Of a stretch of 64,000 nucleotides of DNA, positions 33,390 to 42,822 are shown one piece after another. This stretch comes from a bacterium (GTDB lineage Bacteria > Krumholzibacteriota > Krumholzibacteriia > LZORAL124-64-63): the NCBI GenBank assembly GCA_016703265.1, contig JADJCK010000004.1:1-64000 (forward strand). The letters are read 5' to 3'. The notes under the pieces were generated by a model that did not search any database, was not told where the DNA came from, and saw only the letters and a program-made list of their open reading frames with translations. The position numbers and the translations under genes were made by a program. How positions within the stretch are numbered: position 1 is the stretch's first letter; each line of letters starts with the position of its first letter.

Positions 33390-35207
33390 ATGCTGCGTTC
33401 CGCCGTCCGCCTGTTGCTGGCTCTCTCCGTCATCGCCGCGCTCACGACCACGTCCGCCGTTGCCGCCAACGAAGACCTCAACCTCGGCTTCGAGACCGGC
33501 GCCCCCGGCGGCACGCCGCGCGGCTGGTTCGCCGGCGGCGACGGTTACGAAGCCGCGCTGGTCAGCGACAATCCCCACGGCGGCGAGCAATGCCTGCGCC
33601 TGACGGCCGTCTCGTCTCCGCGCGCCTTCGGCGTCGCCACCAATGGCTTTCCTGTCGCCGACGCTGCCGGCCACACGGTGACGTTCAGCGGCTGGATCCG
33701 CACCGAGGGCGTCAGCGACGGCTTTGCCGGGCTGTGGTGGCGGGTCGACGGGCCCGACCGGAAGTCGCTCGCCTTCGACAACATGCAGGACCGCCCGGTC
33801 ACCGGCGACACCGAATGGACGCAGTACACCATCACCCTGCCCGTGGCGCCTGAAGCGGTGAACATCAACTTCGGGTGCCTCCTGCCGGGCAAGGGCACGG
33901 CCTGGTTCGACGACCTGACCGTGGAACTGGACGGCGTGCCCTACGCGCAGGAAAAGACCGCGCTGTTCGCCGCCAACGACGAGCAGGTGGCCTGGCTGGC
34001 CGCCAACGCGCACCCGTTCGCCACCGACAACCCCGTGTACGACAACAGCGACCTCGCCTTCCTCGGCGACGTGGTCGGCTCCGCGCACCTGGTCAGCCTG
34101 GGCGAGAGCACGCACGGCACGGCCGAGTTCTTCCGGCTGAAGCACCGCCTGGTCCGCTGCCTGGCCGAGGAACACGGCTTCACGCAGTTCGCCATCGAGG
34201 CGAGCATGCCCGAAGCCGAGCGCCTGAACCGCTACGTGCTGACCGGCGAGGGCGACCCCGCCGCACTCGTCGCCGGCATGTACTTCTGGACGTGGCGCAC
34301 CGAGGAAGTGCTCGCCATGGTCCGCTGGATGCGGCAGTACAACGAGCAGGGCGGGCACATCGAGTTCCACGGTTTCGACATGCAGTCGCCGGGTCTGGCC
34401 ATGCGCACCGTGCAGGACCTGGCCCAGGCCCACGCGCCCGACCTCGTGGCGGACGTGGCCGCGAACTACGCCGAACTGCGCGGCCTGGCCCGCGCGGCCG
34501 CGTCGGGCGGCAGCGGCTACGCCCAGCTGCCTGAGCGCCTGCGCACGGACATCAACGCCCTGCGTCCACGCCTGGAGGAGCGCCGCGCCGCGCTGGCCGC
34601 CGCCGTCGGCGACTCGACCGCGGCCTGGGCGCTGCACTGCGCGCGGCTCGTCGAACAGTACGTGGAGATGTGCGGCGGCGACGGCTCGACGCGCGACCGC
34701 TGCATGGCCGAGAACGTCGACTGGCTGCTTGACCGCGCCGGACCGGACGCGCGGATGGCGCTGTGGGCCCACAACGGACACATCTCGCGTGTGGGCTACG
34801 GCATGGGCAGCGCCATGGGCACGCACCTTTCGCGCCGGCATGGTGCCGACGTGGTTTCGTGCGGCCTCCTGTTCGGCGCCGGCACCTACACCGCGTGGAA
34901 GTCCAAGGGCGACGTCGGGGCCTTCGGCACGTCGCCGGCAGCGCCCGGCTCGGTCGAATGGGCCTTCGGCCGCACCGGCCAGCCGCGCCTGGCGTTGGAC
35001 CTGCGCCGGGCCGAACGCGGCTCACCCGCCTCGGGCTGGGTGTGGGAGCCCGCCGACATGCGGAGCATCGGCGCCATGGCCATGGACGACGCCTTCTCCA
35101 GCGGTGTGCCCGGCGATCACTACGACGTGCTGTTCTACGTGCAGGACTCGACGCCCTCGGTGCTGCTCGACGTGGAAACGCCGTCGTCGTGGGCGATGTG
35201 GGATTAG
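33390..35207 (+). CDS. Secreted erythromycin esterase-like protein
   Basis: 605 residues, ATG at 33390 with GGAGG upstream. The signal peptide ends TTSAVAA. Residues 28-190 resemble a carbohydrate-binding jelly roll (NLGFETGAPGGTPRGWF, TVTFSGWIRTEG, AWFDDLTVELDG). The rest is an erythromycin-esterase/EreA-like domain: LVSLGESTHGTAEFF, FAIEASMPEAERLN, YFWTWRTEEVLAMVRWM, IEFHGFDMQSP and ALWAHNGHIS carry the conserved Glu, His and Asp/Asn residues. True Ere enzymes open macrolide lactones, but most members, including secreted ones like this, have unknown substrates, so no resistance role should be assumed. Confidence 0.88.
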   Translation: MLRSAVRLLLALSVIAALTTTSAVAANEDLNLGFETGAPGGTPRGWFAGGDGYEAALVSDNPHGGEQCLRLTAVSSPRAFGVATNGFPVADAAGHTVTFSGWIRTEGVSDGFAGLWWRVDGPDRKSLAFDNMQDRPVTGDTEWTQYTITLPVAPEAVNINFGCLLPGKGTAWFDDLTVELDGVPYAQEKTALFAANDEQVAWLAANAHPFATDNPVYDNSDLAFLGDVVGSAHLVSLGESTHGTAEFFRLKHRLVRCLAEEHGFTQFAIEASMPEAERLNRYVLTGEGDPAALVAGMYFWTWRTEEVLAMVRWMRQYNEQGGHIEFHGFDMQSPGLAMRTVQDLAQAHAPDLVADVAANYAELRGLARAAASGGSGYAQLPERLRTDINALRPRLEERRAALAAAVGDSTAAWALHCARLVEQYVEMCGGDGSTRDRCMAENVDWLLDRAGPDARMALWAHNGHISRVGYGMGSAMGTHLSRRHGADVVSCGLLFGAGTYTAWKSKGDVGAFGTSPAAPGSVEWAFGRTGQPRLALDLRRAERGSPASGWVWEPADMRSIGAMAMDDAFSSGVPGDHYDVLFYVQDSTPSVLLDVETPSSWAMWD

Positions 35208-35241
35208 ACGGGCTGCCGGCGTGGTGGACTTGCTCCGGCGT

Positions 35242-35269
35242 GGTGGACTTGCGCCGGCGCAAGTCCACC
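35242..35269. repeat. Intergenic palindrome, copy 6, extended to 28 bp
   Basis: The core TTGCGCCGGCGCAA (35249-35262) sits inside a perfect 28-bp palindrome with flanking arms GGTGGAC / GTCCACC. A damaged partial copy (GGTGGACTTGCTCCGGCG) lies directly upstream at 35223-35240, suggesting tandem duplication. Confidence 0.92.
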
Positions 35270-35287
35270 GCCCGCGTCTGCGCGCGC

Positions 35288-35317
35288 TTGTCAAACCCGC
35301 CGCGTCCTGCCTACCAT
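35288..35317 (+). promoter_or_regulatory. Possible mgsA promoter
   Basis: TTGTCA (35288-35293), an 18-base spacer and TACCAT (35312-35317). The predicted leader of about 130 bases would carry the next palindrome copy. Confidence 0.4.
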
Positions 35318-35345
35318 GTACGCGGCGATGGCGCAGCCTGGGCGC

Positions 35346-35359
35346 TTGCGCCGGCGCAA
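35346..35359. repeat. Intergenic palindrome, copy 7
   Basis: Perfect TTGCGCCGGCGCAA, 95 bases before mgsA, probably inside its transcript leader. Confidence 0.9.
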
Positions 35360-35454
35360 GTCCGCGCGGAGACCGCCCGGCCCACACCTGAATCCACCGG
35401 AGACCCGCCCCGCCGCACCGACAAGCATCGCAACCGCCCATCATCCCCAAGACC

Positions 35455-35907
35455 GTGGCCCTCGTCGCCCACGACAACCGGAAGAAGGACCTCGCCGAGT
35501 GGGTGGCCTACAACTACGGCACGCTGGCCGACCACCACATCGTCTGCACCGGCACCACCGGCAAGCTGATCGAGGAGACGCTGGCGCGCCGCGCCGTCGA
35601 GGAGGGCGGGCCGGAGCCGCAGCCCATCATGAAGCTGCGCTCGGGGCCCCTGGGCGGCGACCAGCAGCTGGGCGCGATGATCGCCGAGAACCGCATCGAT
35701 GTGCTGATCTTCTTCTGGGACCCGATGGAGCCGCAGCCGCACGACGTCGACGTGAAGGCGCTGCTGCGCATCGCCGTGGTCTACAACGTGCCCATCGCCT
35801 GCAACCGGTCGACGGCCGACTTCGTGGTCTCGTCGCCGCTGCTCGGGCGGCCGTACCAGCCCATCGTGAAGGATTATTCGGGGTACCTGAAGCGGGAGCT
35901 CGACTGA
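35455..35907 (+). CDS. mgsA: Methylglyoxal synthase
   Basis: 150 residues. MgsA converts dihydroxyacetone phosphate to methylglyoxal and phosphate, a bypass that frees phosphate when glycolysis is overloaded. The phosphate-binding loop CTGTTGKLI (31-39) and the catalytic Asp in SGPLGGDQQ (D69) are present, followed by FFWDPMEPQPHD and PIACNRSTADF. The GTG at 35455 lacks a good ribosome site; the N-terminal strand VALVAHDNRK matches the family start. It converges on the ATP-grasp gene, eight bases away. Confidence 0.96.
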   Translation: MALVAHDNRKKDLAEWVAYNYGTLADHHIVCTGTTGKLIEETLARRAVEEGGPEPQPIMKLRSGPLGGDQQLGAMIAENRIDVLIFFWDPMEPQPHDVDVKALLRIAVVYNVPIACNRSTADFVVSSPLLGRPYQPIVKDYSGYLKRELD

Positions 35908-35915
35908 AACTCCGT

Positions 35916-36932
35916 TCAGCCCCGGCCGAAGACGGGATGGCGACGGGCGGCCAGCCGCACGATGCGGCTGCCCACTTCCCCGTACGAGTAGCCGGCGACG
36001 CGGGCGGCGCAGCTGAAGCTCGTGTCCTTCGACACGTCCGCGTTCGGGTTGATGTCGAGGATCTGGAAGACACCGTCGCGCAGGCGCAGGTCGAGCCGCG
36101 CGTAGTCGCGGCAGCCCAGGGCCCGGTAGCCGGCAATGCACGTGTCCTCGAGGAGCGCGGCCTGGGCCTCGTCCAGGGGAGCGGGAATCAGCGAGCGGAT
36201 GCGGTTGTAGCCCTCGGATGACGGGATGAACTTGCTGTCGTAGGAACAGATCCGTTCCCGCACATCGTCGAAGTCGGAGAAGTCCATCTCGGCCGGGGGC
36301 AGCATGTCGATCGTGCCGTTGCCCCACAGCGTCACATGGAATTCGCGACCGTCGATGAACTCCTCCACGATCGCCGGCTGGCAGAAGTCGCGGTGCACCT
36401 CGGCAACCTGCGCCGCCAGTTCCGCCTGCGTGAGGACCACCGACCGCGAAGTCATGCCCATGCTGCTGTGCTCGTAGGCCGGCTTGACGATGGCGGGGAA
36501 CAGCGACCAGTCGGGCGCGGCGCCCTCGGGCACCAGGCACCAGTCCGGGGTGGGCAGCCCGTGCGACCGCAGGAGCTCCTTCACCTTGCACTTGTCGCGG
36601 CTGAGGGCCAGGACATCGCCCGTGGCACCCGTATAGGTGAACCCGAGCGACTCGAGGGCGTGGGCCACGGCGTAGTCGCTGCGGTCGACGCCGGGAAAGC
36701 CCTCGCACCAGTTGAAGACGATGTAGCGGGAGGGGTCGAGCCCGTCGAGCTGCGTGGCGAGATCCACGTCCGTCACCGGCTTGGTCACGACGGAATGACC
36801 GTGGCGCCGCAGGGCGGCGACCAGGCGCCGGGTCTCGGCGGCGCACTCGGCGGCCTCGTGGGAATCCCAGGAGGCATCCAGGTCGTACACCATCAGCACT
36901 GGCAATTCGCTGTTCTTGAGCGCCAACTCCAT
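35916..36932 (-). CDS. ATP-grasp ligase, D-Ala-D-Ala ligase-like
   Basis: 338 residues. The N-terminal Rossmann-like part (LPVLMVYDLDASWDSHEAAE, YIVFNWCEGFPG) resembles D-alanine-D-alanine ligases. The ATP-grasp core follows: DKCKVKELLRSHGLPTPDW, FPAIVKPAYEHSSMGM, VEEFIDGREFHVTLWG, and the Mg-binding end ARLDLRLRDGVFQILDINPNAD. Such enzymes join a carboxylate to an amine through an acyl phosphate. Lack of neighbouring cell-wall genes suggests it is a paralogue making a dipeptide or modifying another metabolite rather than the housekeeping Ddl. Confidence 0.88.
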   Translation of the reverse strand: MELALKNSELPVLMVYDLDASWDSHEAAECAAETRRLVAALRRHGHSVVTKPVTDVDLATQLDGLDPSRYIVFNWCEGFPGVDRSDYAVAHALESLGFTYTGATGDVLALSRDKCKVKELLRSHGLPTPDWCLVPEGAAPDWSLFPAIVKPAYEHSSMGMTSRSVVLTQAELAAQVAEVHRDFCQPAIVEEFIDGREFHVTLWGNGTIDMLPPAEMDFSDFDDVRERICSYDSKFIPSSEGYNRIRSLIPAPLDEAQAALLEDTCIAGYRALGCRDYARLDLRLRDGVFQILDINPNADVSKDTSFSCAARVAGYSYGEVGSRIVRLAARRHPVFGRG

Positions 36933-37051
36933 CCAGTAACCGCGCTGTTCGGGGACCTCGTGCGGCGAACGGCTCAGTCATAAAACCGCCACTTCCTCGT
37001 ACTCTTAACAGAGATCAGCGACAGCACCAGAACTTTTCTGTCGGGATCGGC

Positions 37052-37094
37052 AAAAAAATCGGGCCCGGGCCGGCACCGACCGCCGACCCGGGCC
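37052..37094 (-). terminator. Intrinsic terminator of the 37119 gene
   Basis: On the minus strand GGCCCGGG pairs with CCCGGGCC around a 17-base loop that can pair further, followed after CGAT by a run of seven T (A at 37052-37058). It lies about 25 bases past the stop codon. Confidence 0.8.
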
Positions 37095-37118
37095 TCGCGG
37101 GATCCAGGCCGCTTCGCA

Positions 37119-39118
37119 TCACTTGAGCATGGTCAACCGCCGGCTGGCCGCCTGTCCGCCGGTCTCGAGCCGGCAGTGGTACACGCCCGCGGCCACTGGC
37201 TGGCCCGCGTTGTCGCGCCCCTCCCACACAGCTTCGTGCGCGCCGACGGGCAGCACCTGTCCGTCGTGCAGCGTGCGCACCAGCCGCCCGGCCACATCGA
37301 AGATCCGCAGGCGCACCGCTCCCGGCCGGTCCAGGCTGAAGCCGATCACGGTGCGCGGGTTGAACGGGTTCGGCACGTTCTGCGCCAGCCCGAACGCCGC
37401 GACCGGAGCGCCCGGCACGCCCGACACGGAGGCGGGCGCCGCCGCTTCGCTCTCGTTGCCCGCGAAATCGACCGCCGTCACGATGTAATGTGCGCCGAAG
37501 TCGCCCACGGCGTCGGTCCAGCCCGTACCGGTCGTCTGGTGGACCAGGCTGCCGGGGCCGGGCACGAACGCGGCACTGGCCCCGCGGTACACGTTGAAGT
37601 GGCGCAGGTCGGCGTCGGCCGATTCCGCCCAGCTGAGCGCGTTGCCGCTTCCACCGTACGCCACCGCCACCTGCTGCGGCACGTTCGGCGCCAGGTTGTC
37701 GATCGAGACGCCGGCCAGGACCAGCGAGTCGTGGTTCAGGCCGACGGTGGTCGTGCGCGCACGCACCAGATACGTCGTCTCGTAGTCGCCGTTCTCCGCT
37801 GAATAGTCGGCCAGGCTCGGCACGATCACCGAATACTTGTCCTCGCCGTCGGCCGCAAAGAGGCCCAGGTAATCCCAGTCGCCGGGCGGCAGGCTCTTGG
37901 CCTCTTCCGGCGACGGCGGGTTCAGCGCCTTGGCCCCCAGCAGCGGATCGACCAGGCGGTACACGGCGTAGCCGGCCAACGTCTCAGGGCTGCCGGCGCG
38001 GTCGAAGGCGCTGCGCCGCCAGGTCAGCCGCAGTTGGCCGCCCTGGTCGTTGGGGACGTCGGCCACCGCGGTGATGACGGGGCGGTCGAAGAGGAACTCG
38101 AAGGCCAGGTCGGTGATGACGGGCGAGGTGCCGTCGCTGTCCAGTCCCAGCACGATGTTCCACGACCAGTCGCCGGTGCCGTCATCTCCGTAGTACTGCC
38201 ACGGCGTGGGCGTGCCGTCGGCCGCCGGATCGAAGTCGCCCCAGGCACCGTCGACGACGACCGTCCAGGTGGCGGCTGCCGGATCCCCGCTCGTGACCGC
38301 CGACATGCGCAGGCCGAGCAGGCCGTCACAGGGCTGGGGACGATCTCCGCGTAGTTGTACTGCGGCTGCCAGGCGTGCGATGCGTAGTGCATGCCGACGA
38401 GCGCATCGGCGTACTCCGTGGTGATCCAGGCCTGTGAGGTGCCCAACGCCATGCGGACGGGGCTCAAACTGCCGGTGGGGAAGGCGCCCGTCTGCGGGAT
38501 TCCTGCGGTCGGGTCGCTGATGTCCACCTCGTGCAGGACGTGGGTGGCGCCGATGTCCAGGATGACGCGGTTGCCGACGACCGCCAATCCATAGACATCA
38601 TCCCCGGCGACGGGGACGGGGTAGGTGCCCAGCAGCACCGGTACGGCGCCCCCGATGTCGTAGACCAGGAGCCCCACATCATCGACGGTCGCCAGCAGGC
38701 GATCGCCATGGATGGCCACATTGCGCACGAAATCGCCGCCGAAGACGGAGGCAATGACGGCCGGCGTTGCCGGGTCGGAGACGTCATAGAGATGGATGTA
38801 GGTGTAGGTGCCGACGCACGCACGGTCGCCACGCAGGGCGACTGACAGGACGACAGGGTTGCCCGTCGGGATGGTCAGTGCGCCCAGCTGCGGGATCCCG
38901 GAGTAGGGATTGCTGATGTCCCAGAGTTTCAGACCGCCGGACATCGTCAGGGCCCGCCCGCCATCGACGGCGAGCCGGCCGACCAGTACACCCGGAACGG
39001 AGTTGATCACATTCGGCGCCGAGGCGTTCCCCCGGGGGGCCCCTCGCCCTTCTCGGCGCCGGCTGGCCTCCGAACGGGTTGTGGCGGTGGCTGCACGCTC
39101 CTGAGCCCCTCCCAGCAC
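37119..39118 (-). pseudogene. Broken LVIVD/fibronectin-like secreted protein with FlgD-like tag
   Basis: The downstream 395 residues (38306-37119) carry DWSWNIVLGLDSDGTSPVIT, fibronectin-III-like strands (LRLTWRRSAFD, GNALSWAESADADLRHFNVY) and the tag (VPNPFNPRTVIGFSL, DVAGRLVRTLHDG, AAGVYHCRLE). The upstream 270 residues, in another frame, are LVIVD-like blades (GGLKLWDISNPYSGIPQLG, YIHLYDVSDPATPAVIAS). The frames meet near 38325-38335, where one added base would give CDGLLGLRMS and join them. The 5-prime end lacks a signal peptide and runs into a scrambled stretch after about 39030, so the start is lost. Confidence 0.75.
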
Positions 39119-39444
39119 AATGAATGGGTTTCTTTCAATGCGGGTCGCCCACTGCTATATGGCGACCAGCGCCCACCACTTCTCCTGCGGCGCCAGCCGG
39201 ACAGCGGCTGCCGGCGGCGCCTGTTTGCCCTGGTCTCGCGGCGGGGCTCGCGCGCAACAGGGGCGAGGGCCACACGGCACCCGGCACGGGTACCTGAAGC
39301 TGGCGGGCAGCAGCGCACTGGCGGGCTTCTCGCCATTGGCGGCCAGCGCTGCTGGCACGGCGGGGGGGCGCCCACCACGCACCTGCGCCCGGCTGCGCGG
39401 CTCCCAGCGACGCTGTCGCCGGCGGCTTTGGCGTCTGAAGGGGC
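39119..39444. other. Uninterpretable stretch before the sigma-factor fragment
   Basis: No homologous reading is evident on either strand. The place where the first 110-120 residues of an ECF sigma factor should be encoded holds unrelated GC-rich sequence. This fits a deletion/rearrangement scar or a misassembly. Confidence 0.45.
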
Positions 39445-39621
39445 CGCATCGTCGAGATGCGCTACTTCGGCGGGTTCACCCACGACGAGATCGCCGCCGC
39501 CCTGGACGTGTCGACGCGCACCGTCGAACGCCACTGGCGGTATGCCCGGGCCTGGCTGTTCCGCGCCATGCGCAACGAACCGCCGGCCCCCGCAACCGAC
39601 GGGGAAGTGCCTGTTGGCTGA
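39445..39621 (+). pseudogene. C-terminal fragment of an ECF sigma factor (region 4)
   Basis: 59 codons: RIVEMRYFGGFTHDEIAAAL, then STRTVERHWRYARAWLFRAM and a short tail before TGA. This is sigma region 4 of the ECF type found beside serine/threonine kinases. Region 2 and the start are missing; the preceding bases have an in-frame break (TGAAGG). The intact ECF factor at 53072-53599 shares the RIVEMRFFAG and SERTVRDQWSHAKAWLRREL pattern, so this is a relict paralogue. Its usual partner, a kinase-TPR gene, follows at once, also broken. Confidence 0.8.
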
Positions 39622-39673
39622 ACGGCCACGCCGGTCTTCGACTGGCCCTGCGGGTCGCGGGCGTGCGGCGACG

Positions 39674-41937
39674 ATGCGGAAGATCATCCGCGCGGCCATC
39701 CTGACCCCGGACGCGATGCGCCGCTTCCGCAACGAGTGCCGCCTGCTGGCGGGGGGTGGCAAGGGCGGCCGGCTGGTCGTCGAGCACGTCGAGGGTCGGC
39801 CGCTGGACGCCTGGTGCGACGAGCATGCGGTGGATGCGCGCGGTCGCGTCCGGTTGCTGATGCAGGTCTGCGAGGCGGTACGCCACCTGCACCGCCACTC
39901 GATCCTGCACCGCGACCTGAAGCCGGCCAACGTGCTGGTCGATGCCGATGGGCGACCACGCCTGATCGACTTCGGCATCGCCCGCGCGCTGGACCTGGCC
40001 GACGACGATGTTGAACAAACCATCACCGGGCTGGAACGCATGACCCCGGCCTACGCCAGCCCCGAGCAGCTGCGTGGCGAGCCGCTGTCGCTGGCCAGCG
40101 ACGTCTACGCCCTGGGCGTGATGGCCTACCGCCTGCTGACCGGCGAACTGCCGTACGCCGGACGCCGGCGCTGGGAACTGGAACGCGAGATCACGACCAC
40201 TGCGCCGCGGCGACCCAGCGAGGCGGCCCGGCTGGCGCCCGTGGCGGCGCAGCACCTGCGGGGCGACCTGGACACCATCGTGCTGGCGGCGCTGCGTCCC
40301 GAAGCGGACCGCCGGTATCCTTCCGCCGAAGCCCTCGCGAGGACTTCGAACGATACCTGGACGGACGACCTGTCCGCGCGCGCGGCGATTCGTTCACCTA
40401 CGTGGCCGGCAAGTTCGCGCGGCGCCATGCGGCGGCCGTGGTGCTGACAGTCATCGCCGTTGCTGCGCTGACGTTTGCCGCCGTGACGGGATTCACCCTC
40501 TACGGCCGCGCCGAAACCGCGCGCCGCGAAGCCGTGCGCCAGCGCGCGACAGCCGAACAGGTCAGCGGGTTCCTGGAGGGGCTTCTCGCGGCCTGGACCC
40601 CATGAGCGCCGGCACGCGCGCCGACATCACCGTGCGGCAGGCGCTGGACGAGGCCGCCACGCGACTCGAGCGCGAACTGGCCGCCGAGCCGACCGTGGCC
40701 GCCGCCCTGCACCTGACGATCGGCAACGCCTACGTGAACCTGGGACTGTTCGACGAAGGCGGCCGGCACCTGGACGCGGCGCGATCTCTATGTTTCGGGC
40801 CGCGCCGAAGGCGTGGACGGCCTGGCCATGGTGGCGGTGCGGCAGGCCGACCTCGCGATCAAGCAGGGACGCCTGGCCGTCGTCGACAGCCTGATGGCCC
40901 CCGCGCTGGCGGCAACGACCGCGCCCGTGCGGGTCGGCGCCCAGCTGAACCTGTCGCGCCTGCGCACCGAACAGTCGCGGCTCGCCGAGGCGGAAGAAGC
41001 CGCGCGCGCGGCGGTCGCCCTGGCCGACGCGCCCGGCCTGGAACCGGCGCTGGCTGTACAGACGCGCTCGCAACTGGGGACCGTGCTCTACCGGCAGGGT
41101 CGCGCGGCTGCGAGCTGATGATCGCGCGGCGGCGGCGTTCGGACAGACGCACGTGTTGACCGCCGAGGCCGCGCAGAACCTGGGCGCGGTCCTCACGGCG
41201 CTGGGCCGGCCCGAGGAAGCGGTCCTCGCCTTCGGCGAGGCGTTGGCGGTCTACGAGCGCCTGTACCCGACCGGGCATCCCGAGTTCGCCGTCACCATGA
41301 GCAACCTGGCCGACGCCGAAAGTGCGGCGGGCCGGCACGACCGGGCCCTGGGCAACTACGAACGCGCGCGCGGCGTGATCGAGGGCAGCCTGGGACGCGA
41401 CCACGTGAACTGGGGCCTGACGACCAACGGAATGGCGTATTGCCGCTGGCGACTGGGCGAGCGCGAGGCGGCCGTACCGCTCTACCACGAGGCCATCAGG
41501 GTGATGGCCGCCGGACTGGGCGACAGCCATCCCTGGACAGCTGTGACGAGGAACACCTGGCGCGGGTGCGCCTGGAACTGGGCCACGTGAACGAGGCCGA
41601 GGCGCTGGCGCGGCAATCACTGACGGATCTCGAGTCGGCGTTCCCCGGCGGCCACGCCTACACCGCACGGCCGCTGACCCTGCTGGCCGAGATCGCGCTC
41701 GAACGCGGCGACCTGGGCCCGGCCGGCGTGCTGATCGCGCGCGCCGACACGTTGACAGGCGCCTCGCCCGCGGCCGGCGGCGACCGCGTGGCCGTGGGGC
41801 TGCTCACCGCGCGGCGGCTGCGATTGACCGGCCACAAGGCGCAGGCGGACGCGATGCTCGACTCGCTGCAGGCGCTGGTCGCCGCCGCGCCCCGGCCCAG
41901 CGCGGACCTGCTGGCTCGCATCACTGCAGCTCGCTGA
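39674..41937 (+). pseudogene. Degraded Ser/Thr protein kinase with TPR region
   Basis: Six coding segments in shifting frames. The kinase part keeps the catalytic loop ILHRDLKPANVLV, DFGIARAL, the activation-loop end TPAYASPEQLRGE and the C-lobe, but lacks the glycine loop, the ATP-binding Lys and the linker after RNECRLLA, so it cannot be active as read. Near 40337 the frame shifts to EDFERYLDGRPVRARGDS and a membrane span (AVVLTVIAVAALTFAAVTGF). Further shifts near 40595, 40785, 41110 and 41545 break a tetratricopeptide region (HLTIGNAYVNLGLFDEGGRH, TAEAAQNLGAVLTALGRPEE). An intact version would be a one-span receptor kinase with cytoplasmic N-terminus and about eight TPR units. Confidence 0.85.
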
Positions 41938-41950
41938 TACGGCACGCGCC

Positions 41951-42694
41951 TCAGCTGCCGGAACCGCCCGCCGCCACCGATCGCTCGACCTGCCGCAGCT
42001 GCCGGCTGGCCTGGATCGGCATGGTGATCGGCAGCGTCGCGTAGATGAACCCGGCCCAGACACCCATCCACCCGGGCATCACGGCCGCATACAGCGCCGA
42101 GACCAGCCCGGTGGCGCCCATCACCACGTACGACTCGATCTTGTGCCGCGTCCGCAGCCGCTCCAGCGCGCTCAGGCGCAGTTCGGGCACCCGCAGCGCG
42201 TGCGCGTAAAGCAGGCCCAGCATGGCCGACTGTGCCGCAAAGCCCAGGCCGTAGATGACGAACAGGCCCACCAGCTCCTCTCGCGAGGCGATGGAGAATT
42301 TCGCCGGCAGCGCGCCCCCGCTCATCCACGAGGCCAGCGCCCCGAAGACCATCTTCAGCGGGTACACGTAGATCAGCATCACGAAGACCATCGCCAGGCT
42401 GAGGAACGTGGAGGTGCGGTCCTCCAGCCCGTAGCGCTGGCTCCACATGCGGTGGGCAGCCCAGAACCCGGCGATGGCGGCGAAGCTGGCCGCGAAAGCG
42501 GGCACGTCGCGCAGGGCGGCCAGCAGTTCGGCGTAGCTGCCCGGCACCCCGCCGGTGCTGATCACCAGGATGGTCACCGAGAACGCGAAGGCCGCGTCGC
42601 AGAACGCCTCCAGGCGGGTGGCCGCCAGGCCGCGCTGGCGCACGTGGTCGCGGACGGGCAGTTCGGCCAGTTTTTCGTCAGTCCACTCGTTCAC
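41951..42694 (-). CDS. TMEM175-family membrane protein (DUF1211)
   Basis: 247 residues with the family signature RLEAFCDAAFAFSVTILVIS in the first transmembrane helix (R-x3-F-x-D-A). Five to six membrane spans follow (AFAASFAAIAGFWAAHRMW, FLSLAMVFVMLIYVYPLKM, FVIYGLGFAAQSAMLGLLY, GATGLVSALYAAVMPGWM). Bacterial TMEM175 homologues form potassium-selective channels, gated by a ring of hydrophobic residues. The family usually has about 200 residues with six helices; a charged N-terminal extension of 27 residues is present here. Divergent from the DUF3857 pair. Confidence 0.85.
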   Translation of the reverse strand: MNEWTDEKLAELPVRDHVRQRGLAATRLEAFCDAAFAFSVTILVISTGGVPGSYAELLAALRDVPAFAASFAAIAGFWAAHRMWSQRYGLEDRTSTFLSLAMVFVMLIYVYPLKMVFGALASWMSGGALPAKFSIASREELVGLFVIYGLGFAAQSAMLGLLYAHALRVPELRLSALERLRTRHKIESYVVMGATGLVSALYAAVMPGWMGVWAGFIYATLPITMPIQASRQLRQVERSVAAGGSGS

Positions 42695-42822
42695 GGCTCG
42701 ATACCTCCGGTTTGGGCCGCAGCATGGCCGCTTTCGCCCGGTTCGTCCAGATGCTAGAGTCAGCCTGTCCCTCGCCGGCGCCCCGGCCGGCGCGACTGGT
42801 CCCGAGATCCCGCGAGGTCATC

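Noticed and set aside
33390..35207. Macrolide resistance gene
   Set aside because: Only the general erythromycin-esterase fold is supported; it is secreted with an extra jelly-roll domain and no resistance context.
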